Assembly: GCA_964388785.1 (NCBI GenBank)
Contig: CAYMBX010000009.1
Coordinates: 1-35,705 of the forward strand
Source of the DNA: VGKU01 sp964388785
GTDB lineage: Bacteria > Patescibacteriota > Patescibacteriia > UBA9934 > GWF2-40-263
Direction of reading: 5' to 3'
DNA: 35,705 nucleotides
The notes under the pieces were generated by a model, which saw only the letters and a list, made by a program, of their open reading frames with translations, searched no databases and had not been told where the DNA came from. A program made the translations under genes and the position numbers. Of this stretch, positions 8,099 to 16,634 are shown piece after piece (the first letter of the stretch is position 1; each line of letters opens with the position of its first letter).

Positions 8099-10223
8099 AA
8101 TCGTAGCGGAAAATGTATACTCCCTCGACCGCGCGCCAATCATCCGCGGTTGTTTTTGCGGTTTCAATGATGCGTGCACTGTCCCACCAATAGTCATTGA
8201 CGACAAAGAAGAGCGTGAATACATCACCATGCATCGGGACTTGCTGAAGGGCTTGCTGCGCGGTTTCGCGCGTCGGCTGTTCATTCATCGTCAGAAATGA
8301 TTGATAGAGCTGTTCGCCCGTCGGGATTGGATAGAAAAATAATGATCCGTAATAACGGAAGCCGATTTCGGAGATGGCGGCCGCTGAAACGGCTTGGTTT
8401 GCAAGGACAAGATAGGGATGTCCCTGCGCCCACTGTTCCATGAGGTGCACCGCGGAAATGTCGGACGCACTTGTGTTGAATGCACGACTGATTTCATAGG
8501 CGTCTCTGCGCGGATACGCGAGATAGAAGGTGCTCAGAGCGAATCCAATTAATGTGGTAAGCAGAAACGCCTGGAGAACGAGCGGGCGCGATTTCACATT
8601 AATGAAGAGATGGCTCAGGCCGAGCAGGAAAAACGGTACGAGAAAAAATCCAATGAGAGGCACAAGCCGCTGCGCATAATTCAATCGTTCATAGTTGATG
8701 AGAAACGTAAAATCAAGTGCGGATTTCATGATGAGATAATTCACGGCTAGTGCGAACGCCATCCACAACAGAATGCGTACGCGTCCGGAGAGTTCGCGTC
8801 GATAGGTCCACCAGGCCCAGAGGCTCACCACCAAAAGCACCAGGAACGCATTGCGCCCGGCGACATAGGCGAAATCCAAAAGAGGATTGAATTGATTATC
8901 AAAAAAGATTCGCACGTTCAGCCCTGAAAGTAGTCTCAACGGATTCAAGGCTGACAGGTTAAATCCGAGCGCTTGGTCATTCATCGCGGCGTTGATCAGA
9001 AAGCTCGCGGGCAGAATGACACTTGAAATGACAATCGTCGAAATCGACGCAAGTTTTGCGGCTCTGCGCCATGGGATAGGGGCACGTTCAGGATCCGCGC
9101 AAAGCAGAGCGAAGTAAAGCACAGCCGGCAGTCCGGCAATGGGATGAACAGCAAGGGCACAGAGGGCGATCAGCCCGCACAACCAAAGACGCGGCCGTTC
9201 CGATTGGAAGAGGTAAGGAACGGACAGGAGTACCAAAAGAAACGTGAAAAGATTTGAAAGTGATTGTGGGGTCGTCACGATAAACGAAGAGAGCGGAACC
9301 AGAAAGAGGCCGCTCAGGGTGAGCATAGACAAACGTTTTTTTCCGGTGATGTGAACCGCTGCACTGTACCAAGCAACCGGGAGCCAGATAGCCGTGAGGA
9401 GAGGAACGAGAAAAGCATCTGCGATTTGCACAGGAATGGAAAAGCCATGATGTACAAAGAGGACGAGCGCGTATTGACCGATGTAATAAAACGGTTTGGG
9501 CGAAATCGTTCCGAATCGCGCGAGATATTCTTCTGTGGCGCGATGGATAAAGGAATCGAACCCGTAGCCGATCGGAAAGACCATCAGCGCAAGTGCGAGA
9601 AATGCAAACAAGACAAACGAAAAGAGAGGAAGTGTCAGCACGCGTTCTTTTCCCCGCGCCAGCAGACCGAAAAGGAGAGTGAGAATGATCCCCATCAGGA
9701 CAATTACAGAACCATCAACGCGTTCCCAGGGTGAACGGACGGCATCAGTGATGGCCGAAGCCCGGAGCTCATAGAAAAACAGAGCACTCAACAACAGGAT
9801 AAATGCGCATGCGGTCCATACGGACGCAGGGATGCGATGCCGTCGTTCTTTCCAGCCGACGTGGAGGCGTTCGAGGAGAGACGGTCCTTTCTGTTTTTGC
9901 GTGACGATGCCGACGAGCGGGGGGGTACAGAGAACCATCAGGATAAAAAGTTCTTTCGGGACCGCGATGAGGTAATAAAAACTCGTCCCGATGAGCATCA
10001 GTATTCCTATCAGCACCAGTGATCCGATCCACCAACGAATCAATCCTTTTTCCTGTCCCGCGATTACTCCTCCCAGACTCCACCCGTAGGATCCGAGATA
10101 GACAACAAGCAGGATTACCCCCAGCGAAGCGGATTTGACGATCGACTGGTTCAGGAGGAAAAGTCCTAGAAAAAGGAGGGGAAAAATGTTAGGATGGAAA
10201 AGGATTTTGGCGATGCGGGACAT
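8091..10223 (-). CDS. Large polytopic membrane protein, GT-C glycosyltransferase-like
   Basis: A 710-aa protein with many hydrophobic segments (roughly a dozen or more, from residue 10 to about 570) and a soluble C-terminal domain of about 130 residues. After the first third, the segment FDSFIHRATEEYLARFG resembles the extracytoplasmic loop of polyprenyl-phosphate-sugar-dependent (GT-C) transferases, where an acidic residue precedes a helix ending in G-x-I. I did not recognise a specific family. It is the only reverse-strand gene in the polysaccharide region. It is divergent from the phosphatidyltransferase gene with only 32 nt between start codons, so the promoters must lie close to or inside the genes. 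A role in surface glycan transfer is inferred from topology and neighbours. No Shine-Dalgarno sequence is seen. Confidence 0.65.
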   Translation of the reverse strand: MSRIAKILFHPNIFPLLFLGLFLLNQSIVKSASLGVILLVVYLGSYGWSLGGVIAGQEKGLIRWWIGSLVLIGILMLIGTSFYYLIAVPKELFILMVLCTPPLVGIVTQKQKGPSLLERLHVGWKERRHRIPASVWTACAFILLLSALFFYELRASAITDAVRSPWERVDGSVIVLMGIILTLLFGLLARGKERVLTLPLFSFVLFAFLALALMVFPIGYGFDSFIHRATEEYLARFGTISPKPFYYIGQYALVLFVHHGFSIPVQIADAFLVPLLTAIWLPVAWYSAAVHITGKKRLSMLTLSGLFLVPLSSFIVTTPQSLSNLFTFLLVLLSVPYLFQSERPRLWLCGLIALCALAVHPIAGLPAVLYFALLCADPERAPIPWRRAAKLASISTIVISSVILPASFLINAAMNDQALGFNLSALNPLRLLSGLNVRIFFDNQFNPLLDFAYVAGRNAFLVLLVVSLWAWWTYRRELSGRVRILLWMAFALAVNYLIMKSALDFTFLINYERLNYAQRLVPLIGFFLVPFFLLGLSHLFINVKSRPLVLQAFLLTTLIGFALSTFYLAYPRRDAYEISRAFNTSASDISAVHLMEQWAQGHPYLVLANQAVSAAAISEIGFRYYGSLFFYPIPTGEQLYQSFLTMNEQPTRETAQQALQQVPMHGDVFTLFFVVNDYWWDSARIIETAKTTADDWRAVEGVYIFRYDFI

Positions 10224-10255
10224 AAGGGAGAATTTGAAATCATCTTATCACATCT

Positions 10256-10834
10256 ATGGAGCCGAGAGATCCGAAAAAGTTGTTTCCACATGACCACGTC
10301 ATGCGGTATACGATTCTTCCGCTGATTCCGCGTGTCGTCACCCCAAATATGGTGACGATCTTTCGGATGTTCTGCACTCCGTTTGTGCTGTGGCTTTTGT
10401 ATATGGAGAATTACGAATGGGGCGTGCCTCTTTTTCTTTTTGTCGCACTCACAGATGCGATTGATGGTTCAATGGCCCGACTTCGCAACCAAATTACCGA
10501 CTGGGGGACGTTTTTTGATCCCGTTGCCGACAAAGTGCTGATTAGTTCCGTTGTCTTGCTTGTGGTGGCACAGCATGTGAATATTATCTTCGCCTTCATT
10601 ATTATTTTTCTTGAGGTCTTGATTGTATTGGGTGGATTAGTTCGCAAGCGCAACGGAAAAATTACGACGGCAAATATTTTTGGGAAAACAAAAATGTGCT
10701 TACAAGTGTTGGGTGTTGCATTTTTGCTGATCGCACTTTGGGCTGGATTTGATCTGTTCATTCCCGTCTCTGTCGGGACGCTTTCATTAGCAATCGTTTT
10801 TGCGGTGATCAGTCTGTTTACCTATGGACTCTAA
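10256..10834 (+). CDS. CDP-alcohol phosphatidyltransferase (PgsA-like)
   Basis: A 192-aa membrane enzyme with the complete family signature: Asp67, Asp70-Gly71, Ala74-Arg75, then Gly84, Asp88 and Asp92 (the D-x2-D-G-x2-A-R-x8-G-x3-D-x3-D pattern). About six hydrophobic segments surround it. Members exchange the CMP of a CDP-alcohol (usually CDP-diacylglycerol) for another alcohol such as glycerol-3-phosphate or inositol phosphate at the cytoplasmic membrane face. The short length and opening TPNMVTIFR fit phosphatidylglycerophosphate synthase-like members, but the acceptor is not determined by the motif. Its 3' end overlaps the next membrane glycosyltransferase gene by 11 nt, implying coupling. 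Confidence 0.88.
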   Translation: MEPRDPKKLFPHDHVMRYTILPLIPRVVTPNMVTIFRMFCTPFVLWLLYMENYEWGVPLFLFVALTDAIDGSMARLRNQITDWGTFFDPVADKVLISSVVLLVVAQHVNIIFAFIIIFLEVLIVLGGLVRKRNGKITTANIFGKTKMCLQVLGVAFLLIALWAGFDLFIPVSVGTLSLAIVFAVISLFTYGL

Positions 10835-12449
10835 GTGGCACGTTTCTTGGTTTTGGTTTTTTTTCGCGATTACTTCCTTTGTCTTTTTTTTGGGAACGCT
10901 TCTATTACCGCTCGCGTCCCGCGGTGATGTTTTCGTTTCGCCAGACGAAACGGCCAATGCATTTTTTGCACGTCATTTGGCGGAGTCGGGGACGTTGCGT
11001 GTTTTGGATTCCGTCACACATCAATTTAATAATCAGCTCTATCCACGCAGTGTACTCGCGATCGAGGGCGTTCTGCTCCCGCAAAGTTTTCTCGGACTGC
11101 CGGTTCTTTACGGTGTACTCGCATCCATCTTCGGTCCCGAAATTCTCCTGTTTTTAACCCCTGTTCTTGCCATTCTCGCTGCGCTTGCATTTCGTGCTGT
11201 TTTGAAACAATGGCTGCCCGCGCCGGTGGCAGATTTGTCCGCCATTCTTTTTTTGGTTCATCCTGCCGTGTGGTATTACAGTGCACGCGGTTTGATGCAC
11301 AACGTTCTGTTTGTTTCGCTCCTTTTGTTTGCGGCATACGTCTTTTTTCACCATCCCATAGCCCATCACTTGGAACGCTGTTTGCATCGCTTCGGCAAGA
11401 TGCGCACGTTCCAGCGCCATACGGATTGTCTGTTGGCCGGTTTTTTGGTTGGACTCGCACTTTTCGTTCGCACCTCAGAGGCGTACTGGGTTGGGGTTGT
11501 CCTTATGATCTTCACCGTCGTTTATGGAAGGAAACAGTGGAGGGAATTGGCCCGGGTTTGGGTGGGAGCGGTGATCGGGTGTCTGCTTATTCTCTTTTTC
11601 AACACGCTCACATACACCCATCCGTTTGTGACTGGATATACAGCCGGCGCGCCCAAAACGGCCGGCACGATCGCACAACCAATCGCGCACGAGGCCACCC
11701 GGTTCGTTTTTCCGTTCGGGCTTGATCTGGTCGCGACTGCGGAGCATGTCGTCGACTACGGCATTTTGCTTTTTTGGTGGCTGTCTCTGCTCGCACTCAT
11801 TGGGTTTGCAATCGCCGCCGCCAAGCACAAATGGTACGCTGTTTCTTTTATACTGCTTGCCGCGTGGTTGGGAATTTGGTATGGAAGCTGGACACTGAAC
11901 GACAATCCTGACGTCACGCAAGTGACGATGGCAAATTCGTATGTGCGGTATTGGTTGCCGGTCTTTATTGCCTCCATTCCACTGATCGCCGAAGGGATGT
12001 TATGGATTGCTCATCGAGCACGAAGTATTGCGGCGCAGCGTCTGTGTGTGGCTGCATTGATGGTATTAGTGGTTGGTCTTAATTTGCGTCTTGTGTTTTT
12101 CGAAGGGCAAGACGCACTCATGCGTATGGCGAATGTCTTGATGCAGTCGCGAGAAATTAAAGCGGATGTCTTATCGCGTACGGAATCAGATGCCGTGATC
12201 ATTGTCGATCGCGGAGACAAACTGTTTTTTCCAGAGCGTCGTGTTCGTTATCCACTTCGTTCCGAGCAGACATACGCTCTCATGCCACAGATCACGGAGT
12301 CATATCCCTTATACTATTACGGGATTACGCTTCCGGAAAAAGACATCACGTTTCTGAATACATCGAAATTGCCGGAGTTGGGATTACAGATCGAATGGAT
12401 CAAAACGTATGGGGAGGAATCGTTGTATAAAATAGGACACAATGAATAG
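10824..12449 (+). CDS. Polytopic membrane glycosyltransferase, GT39/ArnT-like (GT-C)
   Basis: A 541-aa integral membrane protein with about 10-12 hydrophobic helices. Just after the first helix the loop VSPDETANAFFARHL has the acidic residue followed by an amphipathic helix that characterises GT39/ArnT/PMT-type enzymes, where it contributes to catalysis on the extracytoplasmic side using polyprenyl-phosphate sugars. The final ~110 residues after the last helix are soluble. It overlaps the phosphatidyltransferase gene and precedes two unknown envelope proteins. A DPM1-like enzyme encoded at 3648 could supply its lipid-linked donor; this pairing is inference. The acceptor could be protein or lipid. 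Confidence 0.75.
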   Translation: MDSKWHVSWFWFFFAITSFVFFLGTLLLPLASRGDVFVSPDETANAFFARHLAESGTLRVLDSVTHQFNNQLYPRSVLAIEGVLLPQSFLGLPVLYGVLASIFGPEILLFLTPVLAILAALAFRAVLKQWLPAPVADLSAILFLVHPAVWYYSARGLMHNVLFVSLLLFAAYVFFHHPIAHHLERCLHRFGKMRTFQRHTDCLLAGFLVGLALFVRTSEAYWVGVVLMIFTVVYGRKQWRELARVWVGAVIGCLLILFFNTLTYTHPFVTGYTAGAPKTAGTIAQPIAHEATRFVFPFGLDLVATAEHVVDYGILLFWWLSLLALIGFAIAAAKHKWYAVSFILLAAWLGIWYGSWTLNDNPDVTQVTMANSYVRYWLPVFIASIPLIAEGMLWIAHRARSIAAQRLCVAALMVLVVGLNLRLVFFEGQDALMRMANVLMQSREIKADVLSRTESDAVIIVDRGDKLFFPERRVRYPLRSEQTYALMPQITESYPLYYYGITLPEKDITFLNTSKLPELGLQIEWIKTYGEESLYKIGHNE

Positions 12450-12467
12450 AAAATAATCGAAAGACCT

Positions 12468-13874
12468 GTGTTGATACGCATTTTTCAACTGATCATTGTT
12501 CTCATCCCATGTGGAATTTTTGTTTGGCTCGCGCGCATCGAACTTGTACCAAGCGGTGTCTTTCGTATTCAACATGATGTCCACGCGTCCTCGCCGTTTA
12601 TCGATCCGCTTGCTCCCGAGGATCGCGTGGAAGACGGAGAGACGATCGTCGGCGACCCTGTGTATTTTTTCGCCCATCCGCATCGACATTTCGATCGTGT
12701 GGCATTTGAAATTTGGTTTCAAAACACCACCACGCCCGTCGTTGAATTCGGCGGACTGATGCAAACAAAGCCAGACATCTATGAGCTCCAACCGCTCCAC
12801 AATTTGCTGATCGATGAGCTGGACTGGGCGGCAATTGAAGAAGGGGAGTTGACGTTGCATCAAAAAACAACGCAGTATGATTCGCTTGAGGAATTTTATG
12901 CGAATCCTCCGCCCCGTCATCAGGTCGCCGTCTATAAGGCGGAGTATGAGGTTCCGTTTCGATTGACGAATTACGTGCCGTCTGTCCAAGAACGATCCAT
13001 CGACGTGACACTTAGAGGACGACACGAGTTTAAGACGTACATCAAAAACGAAACGCTCAACCTGCGTTTGCTGTTTATGGATATGAATCGGGATGAGGGC
13101 GCGGATCCGGTGGTCGTCACGGTGTTCGATGAACGGGGTCGGCCCGTTGCGGAATCGCGTGCAGACGATGACGGTGATTCGCGTGCAGATGCCATCGCGT
13201 CAGAAATGCGATCCATCACGCTTGAAGCAGCGGGTCTTCCGGAGGGTGTGTACAAAATTGCGTTCAACGCCTCGCGCGATATTTTCGTGCGTTCACTCAA
13301 GACGACCCAGAACAAATTTGTCGTGATGAACGCCATTTATGTGGGAGATGAGGTTGCCTATCGTGACCAACCGCGCCCGGCTGATCTGTGGACGAATTCT
13401 CAGCGTTTTCGAGCTCAAACGCGCCATGCAAGCGGAATTCAAACCATCACGCAAGCCGAAAATGTGTATGAAATTTCAGGCCCGTATGAACTTTTCGTGT
13501 TTGAAACGGATGGCAGTCTTGATCCGATCCATGTACCGCAAGGAGACCTAGAGATGTTTTTTGATGGTCCAGTGGCATTTTTTCAAGACCAATTTTTCCA
13601 ACCTGATCCGATCGCCATTCGTCCGTATACGGATATCGAACAACAGGGGATTGCGTTTATCTTGACGCGTTACCAATCTCCGGAGCAGGTGGGAGAGTGG
13701 CTCGTTCAGACGGTCGAATTTGATGCCGCTCCGCTGGTGTTTGACAAAAAAGCCTGGAAGTTTACCTTTTCAACACCAGGAATTGAGGAAGAACAGGGCA
13801 ATGTGTTGATCAAATCTATCAATGCCATTTGGACGCGAAAACCGTTTGAGTGGAGTGATCTATGGAAAAAATAG
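12468..13874 (+). CDS. Membrane-anchored extracytoplasmic protein of unknown function
   Basis: A 468-aa protein starting at a GTG (12468). The N-terminus MLIRIFQLIIVLIPCGIFVW is a signal anchor or signal peptide; the remainder is hydrophilic, beta-rich and without further membrane segments, so it is probably exposed outside the membrane. I do not recognise a family. One stretch (DDDGDSRADA, near residue 230) could bind metal. The segments DVTLRGRHEFKTYIKNET and GVYKIAFN look like beta-sandwich strands. It lies 18 nt after the GT-C gene and overlaps by 13 nt the next small membrane-protein gene, so it belongs to the surface glycan operon. The context suggests a role in surface assembly, but no activity can be assigned. 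Confidence 0.7.
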   Translation: MLIRIFQLIIVLIPCGIFVWLARIELVPSGVFRIQHDVHASSPFIDPLAPEDRVEDGETIVGDPVYFFAHPHRHFDRVAFEIWFQNTTTPVVEFGGLMQTKPDIYELQPLHNLLIDELDWAAIEEGELTLHQKTTQYDSLEEFYANPPPRHQVAVYKAEYEVPFRLTNYVPSVQERSIDVTLRGRHEFKTYIKNETLNLRLLFMDMNRDEGADPVVVTVFDERGRPVAESRADDDGDSRADAIASEMRSITLEAAGLPEGVYKIAFNASRDIFVRSLKTTQNKFVVMNAIYVGDEVAYRDQPRPADLWTNSQRFRAQTRHASGIQTITQAENVYEISGPYELFVFETDGSLDPIHVPQGDLEMFFDGPVAFFQDQFFQPDPIAIRPYTDIEQQGIAFILTRYQSPEQVGEWLVQTVEFDAAPLVFDKKAWKFTFSTPGIEEEQGNVLIKSINAIWTRKPFEWSDLWKK

Positions 13875-14194
13875 CAAAAACAGGGTTTTACGTTTTTTTG
13901 AGTTCCTATCTGATTTTTTGGCTCTTAGATGCGCTACGCCCGGGATTTGTCTCGCGGGCATTTTCCGTCCATCTTTTTTTGCTTCTCGCCTTCGCGTTTG
14001 GACTTTGGTGGTCGGTCACGGTCAAGAAATACACGGATCGGCCGCTGGTACAGTTCGGAGTGGTGATGATTTTGGGGATTGTGCTCTCTGTGATAACCTG
14101 GAGCTCCGGCCAAGGGCTTGGGACGGTTCGTGTACTGGTTTCCCTCGTCGGCCTTCTTACCCCTGTCATCTTTTGGAATCTGGTAAGAAGATAA
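13862..14194 (+). CDS. Small four-helix membrane protein of unknown function
   Basis: A 110-aa protein with four predicted membrane helices (about residues 8-25, 36-53, 64-81 and 87-105) joined by short charged loops such as SVTVKKYTDR. Its start lies 13 nt inside the end of the preceding exported-protein gene, which points to translational coupling and perhaps a physical pair. I do not recognise a family. It is the last gene of the surface polysaccharide run; the next gene (HIT hydrolase) is 18 nt downstream. Confidence 0.65.
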   Translation: MEKIAKTGFYVFLSSYLIFWLLDALRPGFVSRAFSVHLFLLLAFAFGLWWSVTVKKYTDRPLVQFGVVMILGIVLSVITWSSGQGLGTVRVLVSLVGLLTPVIFWNLVRR

Positions 14195-14212
14195 CGGACC
14201 AATAATCTCCAT

Positions 14213-14617
14213 ATGTCATCTATTTTTACGAAAATTATTGCTCGTGAAATTCCGGCTCACATCGTGTACGAAGACGATCGCGTAATTGCTTTTTTGGATA
14301 TTAATCCCGTTCGCCCCGGACACACCCTTGTCGTGCCGAAGCGAGAGAAAGAAAATGCACTTCAAAATGAAATTGAGGAAATTGCCGCATGCTGGTCGGT
14401 GATCCAAAAAATTGCCCCGGCCATTTTGCGGGCAACCGGATCCGAAGGATGCAATATCACAACCAATGTCGGACCTGCTTCCGGACAACAGGTATTTCAT
14501 ACGCATTTTCATATTATCCCCCGACAGACGGCCGACGGCCTTCATCCGTGGCCACACGCAGGAGCAACACAGGAAGAACTCGCACAGACCGCAGCACAAA
14601 TCCGCACACACGTATGA
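14213..14617 (+). CDS. HIT-family nucleotide hydrolase
   Basis: A 134-aa protein with the histidine triad His96-Thr-His98-Phe-His100 followed by IIPR, and the N-terminal CIF-like region IFTKIIAREIPAHIVYEDD. HIT (Hint-like) proteins hydrolyse or transfer nucleoside phosphates such as adenosine phosphoramidates or dinucleoside polyphosphates; His98 would be the nucleophile. Length is normal for the family and the enzyme is cytosolic. It overlaps a Nudix hydrolase gene by ATGA, giving a two-gene nucleotide-housekeeping pair just upstream of rmlB. Confidence 0.93.
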   Translation: MSSIFTKIIAREIPAHIVYEDDRVIAFLDINPVRPGHTLVVPKREKENALQNEIEEIAACWSVIQKIAPAILRATGSEGCNITTNVGPASGQQVFHTHFHIIPRQTADGLHPWPHAGATQEELAQTAAQIRTHV

Positions 14618-15150
14618 ACTGGAAAACTCTGAAAACAGAAACGATCGAGTCAAATCCCCACCTACGATTTTTGGTGGACGAATTTGATGCCGGAGGACGT
14701 CCGGGTAAGTATTTTTATCATACAAACGCATATGGAGACGAAGCAGTGGGCGTGTTTGTGCAAAAAGATACGCGAACATTCGTCATGATCCGCGAATATC
14801 GTTATTTATTCGACCGTCAGACTGTGACGATGGCACAAGGTTCGATTGAGCAGGGAGAGCGTGCGGAAGATGCGGCGCGCCGTGAAGCACGGGAAGAGGC
14901 TGGGTATGAGGCGGAAACACTCATTGATCTTGGGTGGTTCGCAACCGCCCCCGCGTTTTCGAAGGAACGTGCGCGACTTTTTTTGGCGCAGGACGTGCGC
15001 CATGCGGGACAAAAATTAGATACGCTGGAAGAAATAGAAACGTGCGAGATGACAGCTGAAGAGATCGACCTTGCGATTGCGGACGGGACGATTTGGGATG
15101 GACAAGCGATTGCCGGCTGGTATAAGGTGAAACACTATCTTGGCTTATGA
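14614..15150 (+). CDS. Nudix hydrolase, ADP-ribose pyrophosphatase-like
   Basis: The start at 14614 (178 aa, MNWKTLKTET) is chosen because it overlaps the HIT stop in an ATGA junction; the longer in-frame extension lies wholly inside the HIT gene. The Nudix box is complete at residues 76-98: Gly76, Glu82, then REAREEAGY, giving the Mg2+-binding glutamates. The N-terminal layout (YFYHTNAYGDEAVGVFVQ) and length fit ADP-ribose/nucleoside-diphosphate-sugar pyrophosphatases. It probably cleaves NDP-sugars or ADP-ribose in the cytosol. The 3' end overlaps rmlB by ATGA, so it may be co-translated with nucleotide-sugar synthesis. Confidence 0.9.
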   Translation: MNWKTLKTETIESNPHLRFLVDEFDAGGRPGKYFYHTNAYGDEAVGVFVQKDTRTFVMIREYRYLFDRQTVTMAQGSIEQGERAEDAARREAREEAGYEAETLIDLGWFATAPAFSKERARLFLAQDVRHAGQKLDTLEEIETCEMTAEEIDLAIADGTIWDGQAIAGWYKVKHYLGL

Positions 15151-16169
15151 ATATTCTTGTGACAGGAGGGGCCGGATTTATCGGCTCCAATTTTATTCGC
15201 TACTGGCTGCGCGAACATCCGCATGATGAGGTCATCAACTATGATGCGCTCACATACGCAGGGAATTTGGAGAATTTACGCGATGTGGAACAGGATCCGC
15301 GCTATCGTTTTATCAAAGGCGACATTGGCGATTATCAAACCGCACGCGATGCGCTCGAAGGAGTGGATGTGGTCGTCAATTTTGCCGCCGAGTCGCATAA
15401 CGATCGCGCGATTTTGGATCCAGGAATTTTCGTGCGAACCAATGTGCTTGGTACGCAAGTTTTTTTGGCGGCGGCGCGAGACGCGCAGGTGAGTCGCTTT
15501 CATCATGTCTCAACGTGCGAAGTGTTTGGAGAATTGGAGCTCGATGAAACGCGTATGTTCAAGGAGTCAGACGCCTATCTTCCAAAGACTCCTTATAACG
15601 CGTCAAAAGCGGCGGCGAACCATGTGGTCATGGCGTATTTTCATACATTCAAAATGCCTGTCACGATTTCACATTGCGCCAATAATTACGGTCCGTATCA
15701 GTTTCCGGAAAAAGTGATTCCCGTTTTTACGACGAATGCACTTGAGGACAAGTCGCTTCCGCTTTTTAAGTCGAGCCAGAATAAGCGTGAATGGATTCAC
15801 GTCGATGACCATGCGCGCGGGATCGAAGCGATCTTGACGAAAGGTAAAATTGGCGAGGCGTACAATATCGGAACGCAGGTGGAGAAAACGGTTGAAGAAA
15901 TTGCGGACGCAGTTTTGACGACTTTGGGAAAACCCGACACGCTCAAGACCTATGTACCGGATCGACTCCAACATGATAAACGCTATTTGCTTGATCCGAC
16001 GAAAATCAAAACTGAATTAGGCTGGGAACCGCAGGTCAAGTTTGAAGAGGGGATTCGCGAGACGATTTTATGGTATCGCGACCATCCGGAGTGGTGGCAG
16101 CGATGCAAGAGCGGAGCGTATCAGGAGTATTACGAAAATTATTATCAAACGCAGATTGGGAAGTTATGA
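15147..16169 (+). CDS. rmlB: dTDP-glucose 4,6-dehydratase
   Basis: A 340-aa extended SDR enzyme with NAD motif GGAGFIGSN (residues 7-15), the family block YDALTYAGNLENL, Tyr150-xxx-Lys154 in YNASK, and NNYGPYQFPEKVIP. It converts dTDP-glucose to dTDP-4-keto-6-deoxyglucose, the second step of dTDP-rhamnose synthesis. The usual T-D-E catalytic triplet reads T-Cys124-Glu125 (STCEVFGEL), a variant I have seen in a subfamily of bacterial and archaeal RmlB proteins, in which the acid Asp is replaced by Cys. The gene is joined by ATGA overlaps to the Nudix gene before and a small membrane-protein gene after. An NRS/ER-like gene follows and rmlA lies beyond the foreign island. Confidence 0.92.
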   Translation: MNILVTGGAGFIGSNFIRYWLREHPHDEVINYDALTYAGNLENLRDVEQDPRYRFIKGDIGDYQTARDALEGVDVVVNFAAESHNDRAILDPGIFVRTNVLGTQVFLAAARDAQVSRFHHVSTCEVFGELELDETRMFKESDAYLPKTPYNASKAAANHVVMAYFHTFKMPVTISHCANNYGPYQFPEKVIPVFTTNALEDKSLPLFKSSQNKREWIHVDDHARGIEAILTKGKIGEAYNIGTQVEKTVEEIADAVLTTLGKPDTLKTYVPDRLQHDKRYLLDPTKIKTELGWEPQVKFEEGIRETILWYRDHPEWWQRCKSGAYQEYYENYYQTQIGKL

Positions 16170-16630
16170 ATGTCCCGAACCCTGAAGAATTGACCTATCG
16201 ATCGTCCGTTTGGTCTTCTGTAGGAATGACCGTTGTCTCATTGTTCATGATCGGATTTCTTGTTGTGATCGCAAGAGCTCTCTTTCAAACGGGAACGTCG
16301 TGGTATCAGTCCATTCCGATTATCATCCCCATTGCCTTCCTAGCGCTTTTCGCTTTTCTGCTTATTCGCGACGTATTTATGGGCATTCGATCGGTTTCCC
16401 TTTCTCCTTCCACGATCGAAATTCGCTATTTGACAAGTCGATCTGTCTATCAATTGTCCGAATTGCGTGAGCTTTCCATACGGAAATATTCGCAAAGCGT
16501 GCGCGGGCGCCAAATCGAAGCATGGCGTATTACGTTTGTCGGTGCCGATGACTCGCGTCATTATTTTGCACTCAACGGACAGCAAGGTGAACAGATCGCC
16601 TCACGCTTAAAACAGCACATTGAGAAATAA
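16166..16630 (+). CDS. Small membrane protein with PH-like cytoplasmic domain, unknown function
   Basis: The ATG at 16166 overlaps the rmlB stop (ATGA) and gives 154 aa; longer in-frame starts lie inside rmlB. Two hydrophobic helices (about residues 19-40 and 48-67) are followed by about 85 residues of alternating strands (VSLSPSTIEIRYL...AWRITFVG) that resemble a bacterial PH-like domain, as in several small bacterial membrane proteins. This fold call is from pattern only. It sits between two rhamnose-pathway genes and is probably co-transcribed with them, but nothing shows that it takes part in that pathway. Confidence 0.65.
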   Translation: MNVPNPEELTYRSSVWSSVGMTVVSLFMIGFLVVIARALFQTGTSWYQSIPIIIPIAFLALFAFLLIRDVFMGIRSVSLSPSTIEIRYLTSRSVYQLSELRELSIRKYSQSVRGRQIEAWRITFVGADDSRHYFALNGQQGEQIASRLKQHIEK

Positions 16631-16634
16631 CACT

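Noticed and set aside
11210..11725. 171-aa overlapping forward frame inside the GT-C gene
   Set aside because: Out of frame with a long membrane protein and of unnatural composition; no start signal.
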